Assembly: GCA_964016885.1 (NCBI GenBank)
Contig: OZ024740.1
Coordinates: forward strand, 302,497,545-302,561,544
Length of the DNA stretch: 64,000 nucleotides
From: Eledone cirrhosa
Lineage: Eukaryota > Mollusca > Cephalopoda > Octopoda > Eledonidae
Direction: 5' to 3'
Both the position numbers and the translations under genes were made by a program. The notes beneath the pieces were generated by a model, which saw only the letters and a list, made by a program, of their open reading frames with translations, searched no databases and was not told the DNA's origin. Of the stretch, positions 13,395 to 24,990 are shown piece by piece (positions within the stretch are counted from its first letter, which is position 1; every line of letters starts with the position of its first letter).

Positions 13395-16300
13395 GCTATT
13401 CTGAGAGTAGGTTGTCTAAATGCGCGTGGCCTGGGCTCAACTTGGAAGCAAGCAATGCTTCTAAATGACCTCAGGTCACAACGTATAGATGTGATGGTTA
13501 TTTGCGAGGCCCGGATCAGCAACGTGTGACAGCTGGCCCCACCTTTGACGACTTTGAGATGTACGCATCTCTCTGTCAGCCCGGAGGTGGGGGTGGGGTT
13601 GTCGTTCTGCTGCAAACACATCTGAGTCTCGCAACACAGACGGTACATTTGGATCCGGAGAGTCGACTAGTGGTTCTGGACCTTGGCAGTGGTGAAGGCG
13701 GAGCGTTTAAGCTGGTAGCCGTCTACGGCCCTTTCGGGTCAACGCGGGCGGACTTCTTCCATCGCCTGGAGACTTTTCTAGGGACGTCCCGCTCCTTGAT
13801 ATTAGTGGGGGACTGGAGTGGTATCCTAGATGCACGTTGGTAATACGTAGGGGCCTGTCCCGATAGAGAGGGGTGTAACAGCCTCAAAGGGTTAATCGGC
13901 CGATTTGACCTGGCCGATAGATATCGACTAGATTTTCCGACTGCGCCAACCTGGACTTGGGCAAACCGCAGCGGATCATCTAGGTCGTACTTAGATATGT
14001 TCTTAGTTAGAAATAAGGATAAGGACTTTTTAAGTTGTCCAAAAATGCCCATGGTTGGCTATTCAGACCACCAGTTAGTGACCTGCATGGTCAACCTTGA
14101 CAGAACGCATAGACAGGGACCCGATTACTGGAAGCTAAACTTGTCCATACCAGCAAGTAAAGCTTACAGGGACCGGATTAGCACTTTAGTTAAGGAGAGG
14201 TTGATGGGCGCCATCGTCAACAGCAGGTGCTGGGGATCTCTCAAAAGAGAGATTAGAGTAGTCTCTATAGAATTTAGTAAGGAGTTAGCCTCAAATAGAA
14301 ATAGGAAGGAAAGGGAGCTGGTAGAAGAGGCAATTTGAAGCGGCAACGTCAGCCAGAATGCTAGCGTCGGGAACGGCCCTGGGTTAGTTCTTCGACGCGA
14401 AACACAAAGGTTGCATCGTCCGAAGGAAAATACGTCCTCTGGGAAACGAGGAGACCACCAAAGCTGTTTGCTGGGCCCGCGTGACAGAATCCAAAAGAGG
14501 GACTAGATCCACTATCCGGTCTTTGCGAGACCAGGATGGACGGGTGATCCTTGAACCTAAGCAGATGTGCGAGGCTTTTCAAAAGCTCTTTGCCAGATTG
14601 TTCGGAAGGGGCGGGGGGCCGGTTGGGGAAGTGGACTTCGGTCCATACCTCGACGGCCTTCCGCGTCTCTCGAACAAGGAGGCGGAGTCCTGCGAGGAGC
14701 CGATTTCAGCTTCTGAGATAGAGGACGTTCTGAGCCAATGCGGCAAACGCAAATCTCCGGATCCCGATGGTCTTCCATACGAACTAGATCTAGCTATGCC
14801 GGACTTGTTCCCCGATCTCCTCGAGGCGGTCTACTGCAGCTGGCAACAGAACGGGAGAATTCCCTGTGCTGTGACTAAGGTCGTAGTCACGCTAGTGAGG
14901 AAGGACGAGAACAAGCGGGACGATATAAATAATTTCCGGCCCATAAATCGGCTAAATACAGAGTTACAGATTTTGGCCAAGGTGCTAGCAAAGAGGTTGG
15001 CGCTTGTCGTGGGCAACCTGGTGGGAGATGCGCAGACATGTGCTATCCCGTCCAGGTCCATCCACGACAACCTCCACCTCATGCGATACATCATAAAGAG
15101 GGTTGGGAACGAATCCGGTTTTGGTGGGCCCTGATCAACTTGGATCAATCTAAGGCATTCAATAGGGTCGACCATGGTTACCTGGATGCGGTGCTAGCGG
15201 CGGCAGGCTTCGGACCCGTTTTCAGGGGATCGATCACTGCCATGCACAGCAGCCGCATCTGCTCTAGGGTCAAGGTGAACGGCTACCTCTCGGAGCCGTT
15301 CGAAATCGCGCGGTCCATACGAAAGTGTGCCCTCACTCCTCCCTTCTATATGTAATGACTCTAGAGGCACTGCTACGGAAGTTGGAGTTGTTGCAGGGCA
15401 TCCCGTTGGAACCGGGATTGCGGAAACGGTGTCGGCCTACGCCGATGACGTAACAGTAATGGTTTCGACGGCCTCGGAACTCGGGGCGATCGGCACCTTA
15501 CTGGAGGAGTACGAAAGGTTTACAGGGGCTAAGCTGAACCGGGACAAGTCGATCGGTCTGCAACTCGGCACATGGAGGGGCAAATCGATGCCCTCCGATG
15601 GCGTCGTCGGGCGCTGGACGGAGGGCCGGGTGAAGTTTCTCGGGGTCTGGTTCGGACCACACCTCCAGATGGAGAAGAACTGGGGTGACGTAACGAACAG
15701 GGTGTTTGCACTGACTCAGAAGTGGGCCGAGTGCAAACTATCCCTGAAAGGTCGGGCGGAGGTGGCGAACACTTATATAGCGTCCGTCATCTACTACCGC
15801 CTTACCGTCGTGCCTTGCCCAACGGAAATGCTCGCCAAAATGGTGCGCGTACTCTTCCAATTCCTTTGGAAGAGGCGGGCTCCTATGGTGAGGAGATCCA
15901 TCTGCTGTCAACACCCTTCGAAAGGAGGGATGGGGATGCCGTGGCTGATGATGCATAAACACGCATTAAGGTTACGGCACCTCCAGGTATTCCTCATCGG
16001 TCAACCGGTGTGGGCCCCGTTTGTGAGGCGAGCCTTTCCCAGACTCGTCTCGCTCACTGAGCTGCAATTCTGGGTCAAGCAAAGACCGAGAAAACTGGGC
16101 GCCTGGCACACCGAGTATGCCCAGGCGCTCACGGCTCTCTGGCAGGCGGACCCGGCTGTCAGTGGAGAATCCACCTCGTCATTCTATAGATGGCTCGTGG
16201 TTAGCAGGTGCGACGACGCCCTCGGAGAAGCCCTAGGCATGGAGGAAAACGAACTGGCCAACCTGTTCGGTAGGACATTCAGCCCGGGACCTATGGATAA

Positions 16301-16528
16301 CTTCCAGAGGTCCCTGGCCAGACAGTGCTACCGAGGGGCACTGCCCGTTCGAGAAAGGCTCTACAGACACGGGCGCCCGGGAAGGGACCCCTCGAGAAAG
16401 ATCTGTCCCAGATGCGTGTGCACTGCCGATCCGGTTGACCACCGAGTGTATTGTAACGATGAAGCCCCCTCCCCTCTTCAAAAACGAAGGAGAGACGGTG
16501 TTTCTGTGCGTAATAGCCATGGCTGAAG
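13395..16528 (+). pseudogene. LINE ORF2 (endonuclease-reverse transcriptase), copy A, broken
   Basis: ORF2 starts with the endonuclease motif GCLNARGL, then CEARI, GDWSGILDARW and YSDHQLVT, which are typical of apurinic-type endonucleases. The reverse transcriptase follows, with the catalytic YADD at 15438-15449 and Tx1-type signatures such as SRSIHDNLHL and LSLKGRAEVA. The frame is interrupted by stops (for example TGA near 13527 and TAA near 13842) and by several shifts (about 14340-14480, 15130 and 15340). The C-terminal Cys/His region is also altered. It cannot make a full enzyme. Family assignment to the Tx1 branch of the L1 group rests on remembered motifs. Confidence 0.88.
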
Positions 16529-16781
16529 CAAAGGTACCTACTTTTTGTCAAAACAAGAAGATGGGAGGGAAAGCCATGCCTACTTGACCAGCAGGTAGTA
16601 GCAGACATGGACAAATGAATGCCAACATTATCGCCTCAAAATTTAGAAGAGGAACAAGCATCAGCTGCTTGTAAGCAACTGAACACGCCTGACGTCACAA
16701 ACGTCACATGTATCGACACACAGTAGGAAGTATCTGTAGCAAACACTAATACCACCACAACCAACAACAACAACACAATAA

Positions 16782-17553
16782 ATGAGAACAACAACAACAC
16801 AACAAAAGGAATCAGTGGCAACACAACGAATGAGACCATCATCACCACCACCAACAACAACAATAACCAAATTTCATTTGCAGCAACAGTATTTTATATA
16901 CTACTCCATGAACATTTCCCAAAAGTCCCAATATTTGGAAGAAGCTTCCAACTATGTGACGTTTGAGAGAGACAGCCCAGACATACACATACCCCCACAA
17001 GTAAGAGAAATTACACAGAAAAAGAAGCTAATTTATAGAACAGTTGACATCACTACCAAAAAACCCATAACGCTCCCAACAAGCACTATCGAAGCTGCAC
17101 TAAAAGACATCAAGCCAGACGTGGCATACCTCCAAAGAGGTTAACAGTATGGAAGTGTGTCAGTGCTCTTTAAGTGCGAAACACTGGCACAAAAACACTC
17201 GGTTCACCCAATAAAAACGGATCAACACATCTTCTTCCATGGGAAGAAGATCCTACAAAATAAAAATAACCAGGATCCCAGCAGAGGTCAACATATGGTG
17301 GATCCTACGCTGCATCCTGAAGAAGGATGAGGACACCCTCCTATCTGTAGACAGGACAGACCGGCATAACTGGTTTGGAACCTGTATCGAGGTTCTGGTA
17401 CAAATGAGGCCTGAGAGAGTTGAGAAAATACCGGACAGGATCGTCCTTGAGGAAGATGTCATCTCCATTTTAGTGGAAGGGAAAAGACCTCAGTGCCATA
17501 AGTGTGGGAAAACCACACACTTAAAGGCCTTTTGCCCTCTCTTAAACACATAG
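16782..17553 (+). pseudogene. LINE ORF1 (zinc knuckle), copy B, broken
   Basis: The first frame (16782-17144) ends at a stop after DVAYLQRG, and the domain resumes in the frame at 17239-17553 with MGRRSYKIKI, QMRPERVEKIPDRI and ILVEGKRPQ. It then has an intact CCHC knuckle, CHKCGKTTHLKAFC (C-x2-C-x4-H-x4-C). It aligns with the ORF1 of copy A along its length. From 17560 to 18290 there is a C/A-rich, T-poor Thr/Asn/Pro-rich tail without a stable frame. Confidence 0.8.
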
Positions 17554-18389
17554 AGGACAAACAAGGTGTTATTACCAACACCAAAACCCCAACATCAACA
17601 CTCAAAACCAAACACAACACAAACACCTGTAACATCCACTCCCACACCACCACAGACCAGAGACAACCACACACACAAAATCCAACTGAATAACTCTCCA
17701 TTGCCTCTTCCCCCCCCCCCTTCAAATACTTCCACAAACACTCCACCACATACGCCTCCCATCTACCCCTGATTCAGAAGTCTCAGATACGGGAACCTCT
17801 ACATCTCCAAGTGAGAATGAAGAGTAACCCCAAAAATTCAAAAACAAAAAAGACACAAAAAAGACACAAAAACATCTACAGAAAACACGCACACACCCAA
17901 CCCCACCATAAACACATCGCCACAAACGACAAACACACCAACAACACAATCACCACCAAAACAACCAAACACTTCACCAACAAAACAAACACCCACACCA
18001 CCACAATCACAAACCCCAACCACAAAAAGAAAACTACAAACAGAAACAGTACACATAAAAAACAAAACACACTACACATACATAAAAACAAGAAACAAAG
18101 AACTGGTGGAAACTGTCCGAAAGGACCCCACAATACAAACGGAAGGGAAAACCTTCCCTACCAACGACCCACCCCCAAACCTCAAACTTATCAGGGTAAC
18201 AACCCTACAGTATCAAACTTTAAAAAAAAACTTCCCACATGATGTGGGCCCCCCCCCCCCCCTTGCCAAAAGCCCCTTAACCGTGTCCTGCTAAAAGGAT
18301 TCCCTGCCTCCTCAAATACCACCAATCTGGACATGGAGATCGAACAACCCGACCTCCAGGAAACGAAAAGGTAAGTGTTCTCCTTAACT

Positions 18390-20035
18390 CTTCTTCACCA
18401 ACATGGCGACTATACAAGCTGGAAACAGGGCCAGCTTTTAAATGATCTCAGGTCACATTGTATAGATGTGATAGCCATCACCGAGTCTAAAATTCACGAC
18501 AAGCAGCAGCTAACACCCATGTTCGATGATTTTGAGATCTACGTATCTCTCTGGCAGCCAGGAGGTCGAGGGGGAGTTGCTGGTCTGTTTCGAAAAAACA
18601 TGGATCTCAAAATACAGACGATTCACTTGGACCCGGAGGGCAGCCTGGTGGTCCTGGACGTGAATGGTAGTGAAGGTGGAGCTTTCAGACTGGTGGCCGT
18701 ATATGCCCCGACTGGGACATCGCGACCAGAGTTCTTCAAGCGTCTGGAGCCATTCCTGGGAACGTCTCGCTCCTTAGTGTTAGCGGGGGACTGGAATGGC
18801 ATCTTAGACGCACGATGGGACTATGTAGGAGCTTGTTATAATAGAGGGGGTGTAATAGCCTCAAAAATCTCATAAGCCAATTCCAACTGGCTGATAGATA
18901 GCGACTAGACTTCCCAAGTGCACCAATGTGGACGTGCAGCAACCGCACTGGGTCTTCTAGATCGTATTTAGATAGATTTTTAATTAGACAGAATGATAAG
19001 GAAACATTAAGCTGTCCACAAGTGCACATGGTTGCCTATTCAGACCACAAATTAGTTACCTGCGTAGTCAATCTTGGTAGAACACATAGACAGGGATCCT
19101 GATACTTGAAGCTAAACATGTCGCTCCCGGTGCGTAAGGCCTACAGTAAACGGATTAGCACCTTAGATAAGTGCCAGTTGACGGGAGCGATCGTCAACAA
19201 CAGGTGGTGGAGCTCTCTCAATAGAGCAATTAGAATAGAATCGATAGCATTTAACAAGGAAGTAGCTTTAGAAAAAAACAAAACTGAAAAGGAACTGGTA
19301 GCTAAAATAGAAGAGGCACTTAGGAATGGCAGTACAACTGACATGCTAGCGGCGAGAACGGCACTAGACCAGTTCTTCAACGTGAAACACGAAGGTCGTA
19401 TTGTCAGAAGTAGAACACGTGCTCTAAGAAACGAGGGAGCCAAGGCTGTTAGCTGGGCCCGAGTGGCAGAGGCGAAAAGTGGCAATAAATCCACAATTCG
19501 GTCTTTGCAAGACAAAGATGGACGCATTATACTTGAATCCAAGCAGAATGTGCGCAGTCTTCCAGCAGCATTTTGCACAACTGTTCGGGCAAAGCGGTAC
19601 ATCGAGCGAGGTGATGGACTTCAGCTCCTACCTAGACGGCGTACCGCGACTCTCGAGCACGGATGCGGAGGGCTGCGAAAGGCCGATCACAGAGGGCGAA
19701 ATAGAAGATGCCCTAGGCCGCTGCGGGAAACGCAAGTCACCCGGTTTAGATGGTCTACCCTATGAGTTTTACATAGGCATGCCAGACTTGTTCTCTGGCG
19801 TCCTCGAAGTGGTCTACTGCAACTGGCAGCAGAATGGGAGGATTCCCAGTTCTGTAGGCAGAGGCGTAGTAACGCTGATCAGGAAAAATGAGAACAAGGG
19901 GGGTGAAATAAGCAATTTCAGGCCCATAACTCTGCTCAACACAGAGTTAAAGATTTTGGTCAAGCTGTTAGCAGCAAGGCTGGCGCTTGTCGTCAAGAGC
20001 CTGGTAGGGGAAGCCCAAACGTGTGCAACATTCTA
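18390..20035 (+). pseudogene. LINE ORF2, copy B, broken and truncated
   Basis: The frame 18375-18875 carries the endonuclease block (TESKI, FRLVAVYAPTG, GDWNGILDARWDYVG) and ends in a stop caused by a shift. The homology goes on through YSDHKLVT near 19040, a linker at 19106-19560 and the start of the reverse transcriptase at 19600-20036 (KRKSPGLDGLPYEFY, FRPITLLNTELKIL). It stops before the catalytic YADD. At least three frame changes are needed to follow the protein. Non-functional. Confidence 0.85.
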
Positions 20036-20199
20036 ACAACATACCTATTCTATCGGCGCTGTGATCTCTCAATTCGGAGAAGTAGCAAATCTACCTGGAG
20101 TGACTCTCTGATCTCCAACCTACGAGGACCTTTCGGATGAACCCTTAGGAGGAACCCCATATATTATTATACATATATACACATATATGCGGTCTCAAC

Positions 20200-20300
20200 A
20201 CCGCATACCCCCCCCCCCCCCCCCGCCCTCTCTTTCTGTCTCTCTCTCTCACTCTCTCTTTCTCACTCTCTCACTCTATGTCTCTCTCTATATATATAAG
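20200..20300. repeat. Poly-C run and (TC)n tract
   Basis: A run of about 18 C followed by imperfect TC repeats and a short TA run. The C run is on the plus strand, so the minus strand has a long G run that could form stacked guanine structures. Confidence 0.9.
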
Positions 20301-20679
20301 TCAGAACTTATCCTGCCTTTGTCTCTGCCTCTTTTATTTAGGAGGGGTGGGGGGCGGTTACGTTCCATAGTTCACATTGTGCACATGAGTTCCAGAAGTT
20401 GACAGCAGAGATGGGTCTGTCAGATGTTCCGCTGTCCTTTCCAAAGTTGTTTTCATATTCTAAATATTTTTTTTTCACTTAAATATATATTTATTTACTG
20501 TTATTTAAAGAAAATTATTGTAGCTAACTCGTGCTTATAAAATGTATCCCCGTAAAATGAACAAGTTGTCGAAACGCGAATCGTATGTGCTATGTATTGT
20601 ATTTGTGTGATTCTTCGATGCAGGAGGGTGAAATAGGTACGATATGCCTACGTATGAATACGCTGTATATAATTTAATG

Positions 20680-21008
20680 GCACGTGGCTTAGTGGTTAGA
20701 GCGTTGAGCTGACAATCGTAAATTGTGAGTTCGAATCCCGGACCGGGTGGTATGATGTGGTTTGAACAAAACACTGTATTTCACATTGCTGTAAAAATTA
20801 GCTACAACATTACTGGTGCCTAGAGTTATCAACCATTGCCTTTCCCTTGGGACAACATCGCTGGTGTGGAGAGGGGAGACTGGCATGCATGGGTGACGGT
20901 TAGTCTTCCACACATTGCCTAGACTTGTGCCGACTATTTAGTACTTGGTATAGTCAGGATCAGTTTCATTAGACCCACTTTGAGACCTTTCTATTTCAAA
21001 CAAACAAA
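20680..21008 (+). mobile_element. tRNA-derived SINE with a long conserved body
   Basis: The 5' part looks like a tRNA: an A box TGGCTTAGTGG at 20685-20695 and a B box GTTCGAATCC at 20729-20738. A body follows with TTGCCTTTCCCTTGGGACAA and GGAGAGGGGAGACTGGCATG, ending in a CAAACAAACAAA tail. This body is different from the SINEs with the GATAAAATAAAG body. I recall similar bodies in cephalopod SINEs with an internal conserved domain, but I cannot name the family with certainty. The tRNA-like part lacks a clean cloverleaf, so it is not a functional tRNA gene. Confidence 0.8.
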
Positions 21009-22641
21009 AAGAATCTCAGGAAACTACTTTCACATACAATTTGTTTATGTCTGTTTGGCCTGACCTAACAGGCAAATACTGCGCGAAAGAAGTAGAATAA
21101 ATTAAGCTCGAATGATTTTAATCCACTAGACTTAAATGAGTATAATACGTCTCTCCTCGTTATACTGTCACATACTCCAAATTTAATAAAGTGGCCTGGA
21201 GATTAGTAACGTGACGCTTTTGAGCTGAAAATTATTTTATAATGATAAGTGAGGAATCATAAAATAGTATTTATGTTCAAAGGGCGATAAACCTGTAAAT
21301 ATTTCAAAAGCCCTAGTCTAAAGTTTATAGGTTAAAACCGTGTACATCTTTGAACTATCCCTGTAAGGCCCTACAAATAATGATATGGAAGACTTTCCAC
21401 TGATTTAGAATTTGGCTCTTGCATTCCTTATTTCCATATGCATCATATGGTAATGCATCATATGGTAATGGATGGAATTGAACATATAAAAATAACAAGT
21501 TTAAAGACTCAAATTCAAAACTCCCGCTAGTTCTATATTGTCTTCCTTTGAATCTTAGTCCTCTCTGAATTTTCAGCAGTTATGTCCCTAACCTTATTCT
21601 GGTAATTCATTTAGAGAGCATTTATTTCCTTCTCGTTAATAGCTTTCGAATTATTAATAAACAAGTTAAATAATTAGAGACTGATAGAAATTACATCATC
21701 CCTAGTACAATATGTTTAGTATTTATTTTTTACATACAAAAATGAAAACATTTGTTACAGTTGATATTTGAACTAATAAGAATGAGTAGCAAACAAATAT
21801 ACTGTATAGTCAGCAGAAGAATATTTGTTTGTTGAGTTAGAATACTTCATTTTCCTATAAATGAAAACTGAAACTGATACATTACTGGAGTAACCGTTCT
21901 TCGAAATATAGTTTGTATAGCTCCTTATGGGCGTATATTGTGAATATCAATAACAATATTTTCTTTGGGTGCGGCCAAATTACCACATGTAATTTAGACA
22001 TCAATTTCACTATAATTCCCTAATGAATTCACATCTATTCATTTTGAATTTCTTCTCTTAACCCAGTAACTTTAAACATCAAAACTGCATGCCTATAGAT
22101 TTCATGATTTTGTTCAACCACAACACAGTGCGTTTCAACCAGTAGGGAGAAATATACAAGTTTCACACAAAAACAAGAATAATTTCATTTAGCACATACT
22201 TTTCAGAGCACTTGCAATCTCGCCTTGAGTCCTGACTATGACACATTTTAGCCTTTCACTGAAAGTAATTCATTTCAATTGATGGTTAAGCCAATGTTTT
22301 TCATTTGTAACTATTCATTAACGTGAAGAAAGATGCAGTCCTGCATTCTCCCTTTCTGGCAATTAAATATAATCAATAGATTATATTAGATTGGAAACAC
22401 TAGTGTTGATCTGCATGGACAAGAATGAATCAAGTAAAAGAAAACAATTAGTTATGTTAAGTTTCTACAAAATGAGGAAGTAATTAATGTATCATTGAGT
22501 AATGAAGGTCTTTGTCTAAAACCAGAGCAATTTCCTAGTTTTGTCTTATTTTATTTTCATTGTTGCTGACAAGTTAGATGTGATTGTAATTGTTGCAGTC
22601 TCTGCGACATATATTACGACTATTATTGAAGTTTCAACCCC
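21009..22641. other. AT-rich stretch, nothing recognised
   Basis: There is a short local duplication (GCATCATATGGTAAT twice at 21441-21470). Otherwise I see no repeat family, gene-like frame or RNA structure. Confidence 0.55.
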
Positions 22642-22860
22642 ATTATTTGCTGTTATAGGGCGGTGGATTGGCAGTATCGGTAGAGGGCCGGACGCCATGC
22701 TTTGCAGCATAGTTACGTCCCTTTACGATCTGAGTTTAAACCCCGCCTAGGTTAACTTTGCCTTTCATCCTTACGGGGTCGATAAAATAAAGTACCAGTA
22801 ACGTACTGGGTAGTTGCTGGCCTTGTGCCTAAAGTAGAAACAATTATTTGCTGTTATAGG
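22642..22860 (+). mobile_element. tRNA-derived SINE with 18-bp target-site duplication
   Basis: Full-length copy of the SINE with the GATAAAATAAAGTACCAGTA body. The head begins CGGTGGATTGGCAGTATCGG, the B-box context is GAGTTTAAACCCCGCC (TTTAAA in place of TTCAAA) and the end is TGGCCTTGTGCC. The 18-bp direct repeat ATTATTTGCTGTTATAGG lies at 22642-22659 and 22843-22860, a perfect target-site duplication that indicates a fairly recent insertion. Confidence 0.95.
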
Positions 22861-23021
22861 TATTGTTGTTTTTATTCTATAACTCTTGCAGGGCGCTGTT
22901 TGCAAGGAAAATGTTTGACTAGTCGTCAAACGCTTGTTTATATCTATATATCAGGGTACAACTAGTTTAAAACTTGTTATTCCGTTATTCAACAGAGTAA
23001 ATTATGGCTTCATTATGAAAA

Positions 23022-23110
23022 GTCACGCCCCGACGGCTAAACTCTAGCCGTTTTAACAGCTAGTTCCAGATTGGAATTAGCTGTTTAAACAGCACAGCTC
23101 AGCCGTCGGT
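23022..23110. repeat. GC-rich foldback, GACGGC family, degraded
   Basis: CCCCGACGGCTAAACTCTAG pairs in part with the region ending CAGCCGTCGG at about 23105, with an inner hairpin AGCTAGTTCCAG / GGAATTAGCTGTTTAAA. It shares CCCCGACGGC and AGCCGTTTT with the perfect palindrome at 51.2 kb, so the two are copies of the same foldback repeat. Confidence 0.65.
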
Positions 23111-23127
23111 TCCCGGACTTTATAATA

Positions 23128-23131
23128 GATA

Positions 23132-23177
<46 letters not shown>
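23128..23177. repeat. (TA)n tract
   Basis: TA dinucleotides directly upstream of the tandem hammerhead-like repeats. A second tract closes the block at 23758. Confidence 0.97.
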
Positions 23178-23179
<2 letters not shown>

Positions 23180-23252
23180 TGTATATATACTTTAATGTTC
23201 AGAAAACAGGAGAGATAAAGCTGACAGAGCCATGCAAACAGGAGGAGTAGTT

Positions 23253-23297
23253 AGCTTTGATAAGCATCAAAAAATGCGAAACAGAGCTCCGCCAGCT
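23253..23297 (+). ncRNA. Hammerhead-like motif with U3/A8 core, copy 1
   Basis: Order of parts: stem I AGCU (23253-23256), core UUGAUAA (23257-23263), stem II GCAU...AUGC, GAA (23278-23280), stem III strand ACAGAGCUCCGC (23281-23292), cleavage-position C 23293, stem I AGCU (23294-23297). The usual core is CUGANGA; here position 3 is U and position 8 is A. Stem III is imperfect compared with copy 2. In the known hammerhead fold, 3 and 8 pair, so U-A could replace C-G. Activity is unproven. Confidence 0.5.
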
Positions 23298-23546
23298 TCA
23301 GTAAGTGAGACTGTCACTACTCTAAAACAATAGCATAAGGTCTTCGAAATGCTTTTAATTAATCATACAGTGTATTGCAAAATACACTATATATACATTC
23401 ATATATATATCGCTATTTCAGAGCACCAATTCTAATTTTCAATTTCTGCTTGACCGGCAACCGCTCTGTATAATCAGTTCCTGCTTATTACTAGAATTCT
23501 ATAAGAATCAAACATTCATGATTTTCAGCAAACAGGAGGAGTAGTT

Positions 23547-23591
23547 AGCTTTGATAAGCATTAAAAAATGCGAAACAGAGCTCTGTCAGCT
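23547..23591 (+). ncRNA. Hammerhead-like motif with U3/A8 core, copy 2
   Basis: Stem I AGCU (23547-23550) with AGCU (23588-23591), core UUGAUAA (23551-23557), stem II GCAUU/AAUGC, GAA (23572-23574), stem III from the self-complementary ACAGAGCUCUGU (23575-23586), cleavage-position C 23587. Stem I is extended on both sides by ATTTTCAGCAAACAGG and its complement (23521-23536 and 23600-23615). The self-complementary stem III has no loop, so an active form would have to be dimeric or open the helix. Better preserved than copy 1. Confidence 0.55.
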
Positions 23592-23751
23592 TTATCTCCC
23601 CTGTTTGCTGAAAATTAAAGTAAGTGAGACTGTCACTACTCTAAAACAATAGCATAAGGTCTTCGAAATGTTTTTAATTAAGCATACAGTGTATTGCAAA
23701 ATACATTATATATACATTCATATATATATCGCTATTTCAGAGCACCAATTC

Positions 23752-23757
<6 letters not shown>

Positions 23758-23842
<85 letters not shown>
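23758..23842. repeat. (TA)n tract
   Basis: An 85-bp TA run separating the tandem hammerhead-like repeat from the next repeat family, whose end (TTAGAAAGTCAGG) begins directly at its right edge. Confidence 0.97.
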
Positions 23843-23848
<6 letters not shown>

Positions 23849-24520
23849 GTCAGGTTTTTTTACAAAATGAAAAATAACCGAGGTGTCCTAAACGAGTGAA
23901 CGTATAAGGTAAAAAGATAAAATCGAAAATGCAACTGGAATCTTTTTTTTTTAAATATATATTTAATTTGTTCCTTTACCGGTTTCGCAGTTCTTCTGCT
24001 TCTCAAAAGTAGAATTGAGATGGAGGGTCTGTGGTTTTTCTCACATCTGGTTGGTCTTTGAATGTTACTTCTGTTTTATATGGAAAAAAGCGGCTCGAAA
24101 TGCCAGGTTTTCAGAGAAGTAATTTGGTTGGTTGGTGAATAAGTATAATAAATTTCGAGCCAGTTCGTGTTACAAAATTCTTCAAACAGGGGGGTGGGGG
24201 CTCAGGTTCTTGTTTTCATATATGAGTGAAATTTGGTTGGTTGATGCAGTCACGTGAATAAGCACATCAGCTTTCGCGCCACTTTGTCTTAATTTCTTTT
24301 ACTTAAAGAAAAGTGGTTCACGAAGGCTTTTTTTTAAATGTAATTTGATTGGTTATAAATGAAATTATGTACATTAAATTTCGAGCCCGTATTTGGGAAT
24401 TTATTTTGTAGCATTTTAGAGAATTTTGTGTCAAATAAAAGATAATGGTCAAGAAAAATGGGATGGGGAGAATTGTTCTGGTTCAGTGAATATTGAAATA
24501 AAGAAAGTAGAGATATGTAT
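23843..24520 (+). repeat. Repeat family R24, copy without SINE
   Basis: This block is repeated in opposite orientation at 56.7-57.64 kb. Shared phrases include AAAATAACCGAGGTGTCCTA, TCGAAAATGCAACTGGA, GGAGGGTCTGTGGTTTTTCT and AATTTCGAGCC. It contains a hammerhead-like core on the minus strand (23973-24010). The site AAATAAAAGATAATGGTCAA at 24434-24453 is the empty counterpart of the SINE insertion point at 56889. No coding region is seen. A (TA)n tract flanks the same end in both copies. Confidence 0.8.
23973..24010 (-). ncRNA. Hammerhead-like motif with U3/A8 core (R24 family)
   Basis: On the minus strand: stem I ACUU, core UUGAGAA, stem II GCAG-AAGAA-CUGC (perfect, with a G-C closing pair next to the core), GAA, self-complementary stem III ACCGGU, cleavage-position A, stem I AAGG. 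Stem I here is only three pairs because the first base is A; in the sister copy at 57.46 kb it is a full CCUU/AAGG. Core positions 3 and 8 are U and A, as in the family at 23.2-23.6 kb. Confidence 0.5.
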
Positions 24521-24539
24521 GTTTATTTGTGTGCTTGTG

Positions 24540-24990
24540 TGTGTGTGTGTAGGAAGATGATTCTATTAGTAGAAATGTGGGAGGGAGTTGTGTGTGTGTA
24601 TGGGTGTTATGTGTGTATGTGTATGTGTGTGTTGGTGTATGGTTAGCATGTTAAGATGGAGAGAATATATATATTGTGTGAGTGTGTGTAGGAAAATGAT
24701 TCTATTAGTAGAAATGGGGGAGGGAGTTGTGTGTGTGGGAGTATGGTTAGCATGTTAAGATGGAGAGAATATATATATGTTTTGTGTGTGTATGTGTATG
24801 TAGGAAAATGATTCCGTTAGTAGAAATGGGGGAGGGAGTTATGTGTGTGTGGGGGTGTGGTTAGCATGTTAAGGTGTTAGAGTATTAACGTATGTTAAGG
24901 TTTAATTAGTTCTGGTTTTTATTTTCTAAAGTAGGTGTTATGTGTGTGTGTATGTATGTGTCTGTTTAGATGGTTAGCATATTATGGTGT
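24540..24990. repeat. TG-rich tandem repeat, unit about 115-140 bp
   Basis: Three to four copies of a unit containing GAAATGGGGGAGGGAGTT, GTGTGTGT runs and GGTTAGCATGTTAAG. The first units also share AAGATGGAGAGAATATATAT. Unit lengths differ through the TG runs. Confidence 0.85.

Larger units (their letters stand above)
11435..16528 (+). mobile_element. Tx1-like LINE copy A (5' complete looking, 3' truncated)
   Basis: The element has a 5' leader (11435-11612), a broken ORF1, a short spacer and a broken ORF2, in the usual order of a two-ORF non-LTR retrotransposon. ORF2 is very similar to the nearly intact copy at 60.1-63.5 kb, so this family was active recently. The copy stops abruptly around 16525, inside the C-terminal part of ORF2, without the 3' UTR or the (ATCT)n tail, and another LINE starts there. 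Losing the 3' end is unusual for target-primed insertion and suggests a later deletion or recombination. Confidence 0.88.
16530..20035 (+). mobile_element. Tx1-like LINE copy B (divergent, 3' truncated)
   Basis: A second two-ORF LINE follows copy A directly in the same orientation. It is related but clearly diverged from copies A and C. It ends at about 20033, in the reverse transcriptase just after the segment AQTCA, well before YADD, and runs into unrelated sequence. There is no 3' tail. Both copies in the tandem therefore lack their 3' ends. Confidence 0.85.
23200..23757 (+). repeat. Two direct copies of a hammerhead-like repeat
   Basis: Copy 1 (about 23200-23440) and copy 2 (about 23520-23757) share long blocks, including GTAGTTAGCTTTGATAAGCA, AGTGAGACTGTCACTACTCT and CGCTATTTCAGAGCACCAAT. 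The unit is about 290 bp. Copy 2 carries extra flanking arms ATTTTCAGCAAACAGG and CCTGTTTGCTGAAAAT that pair and extend stem I of its hammerhead-like core. Both ends of the block touch (TA)n tracts. It resembles terminal repeats of Penelope-like elements or retrozyme-type tandem repeats, and no protein part is present. Confidence 0.7.

Noticed and set aside
20680..20760. Functional tRNA gene
   Set aside because: A and B boxes are good, but the arms do not form a clean cloverleaf and a SINE body follows without a terminator. It is the head of a SINE.
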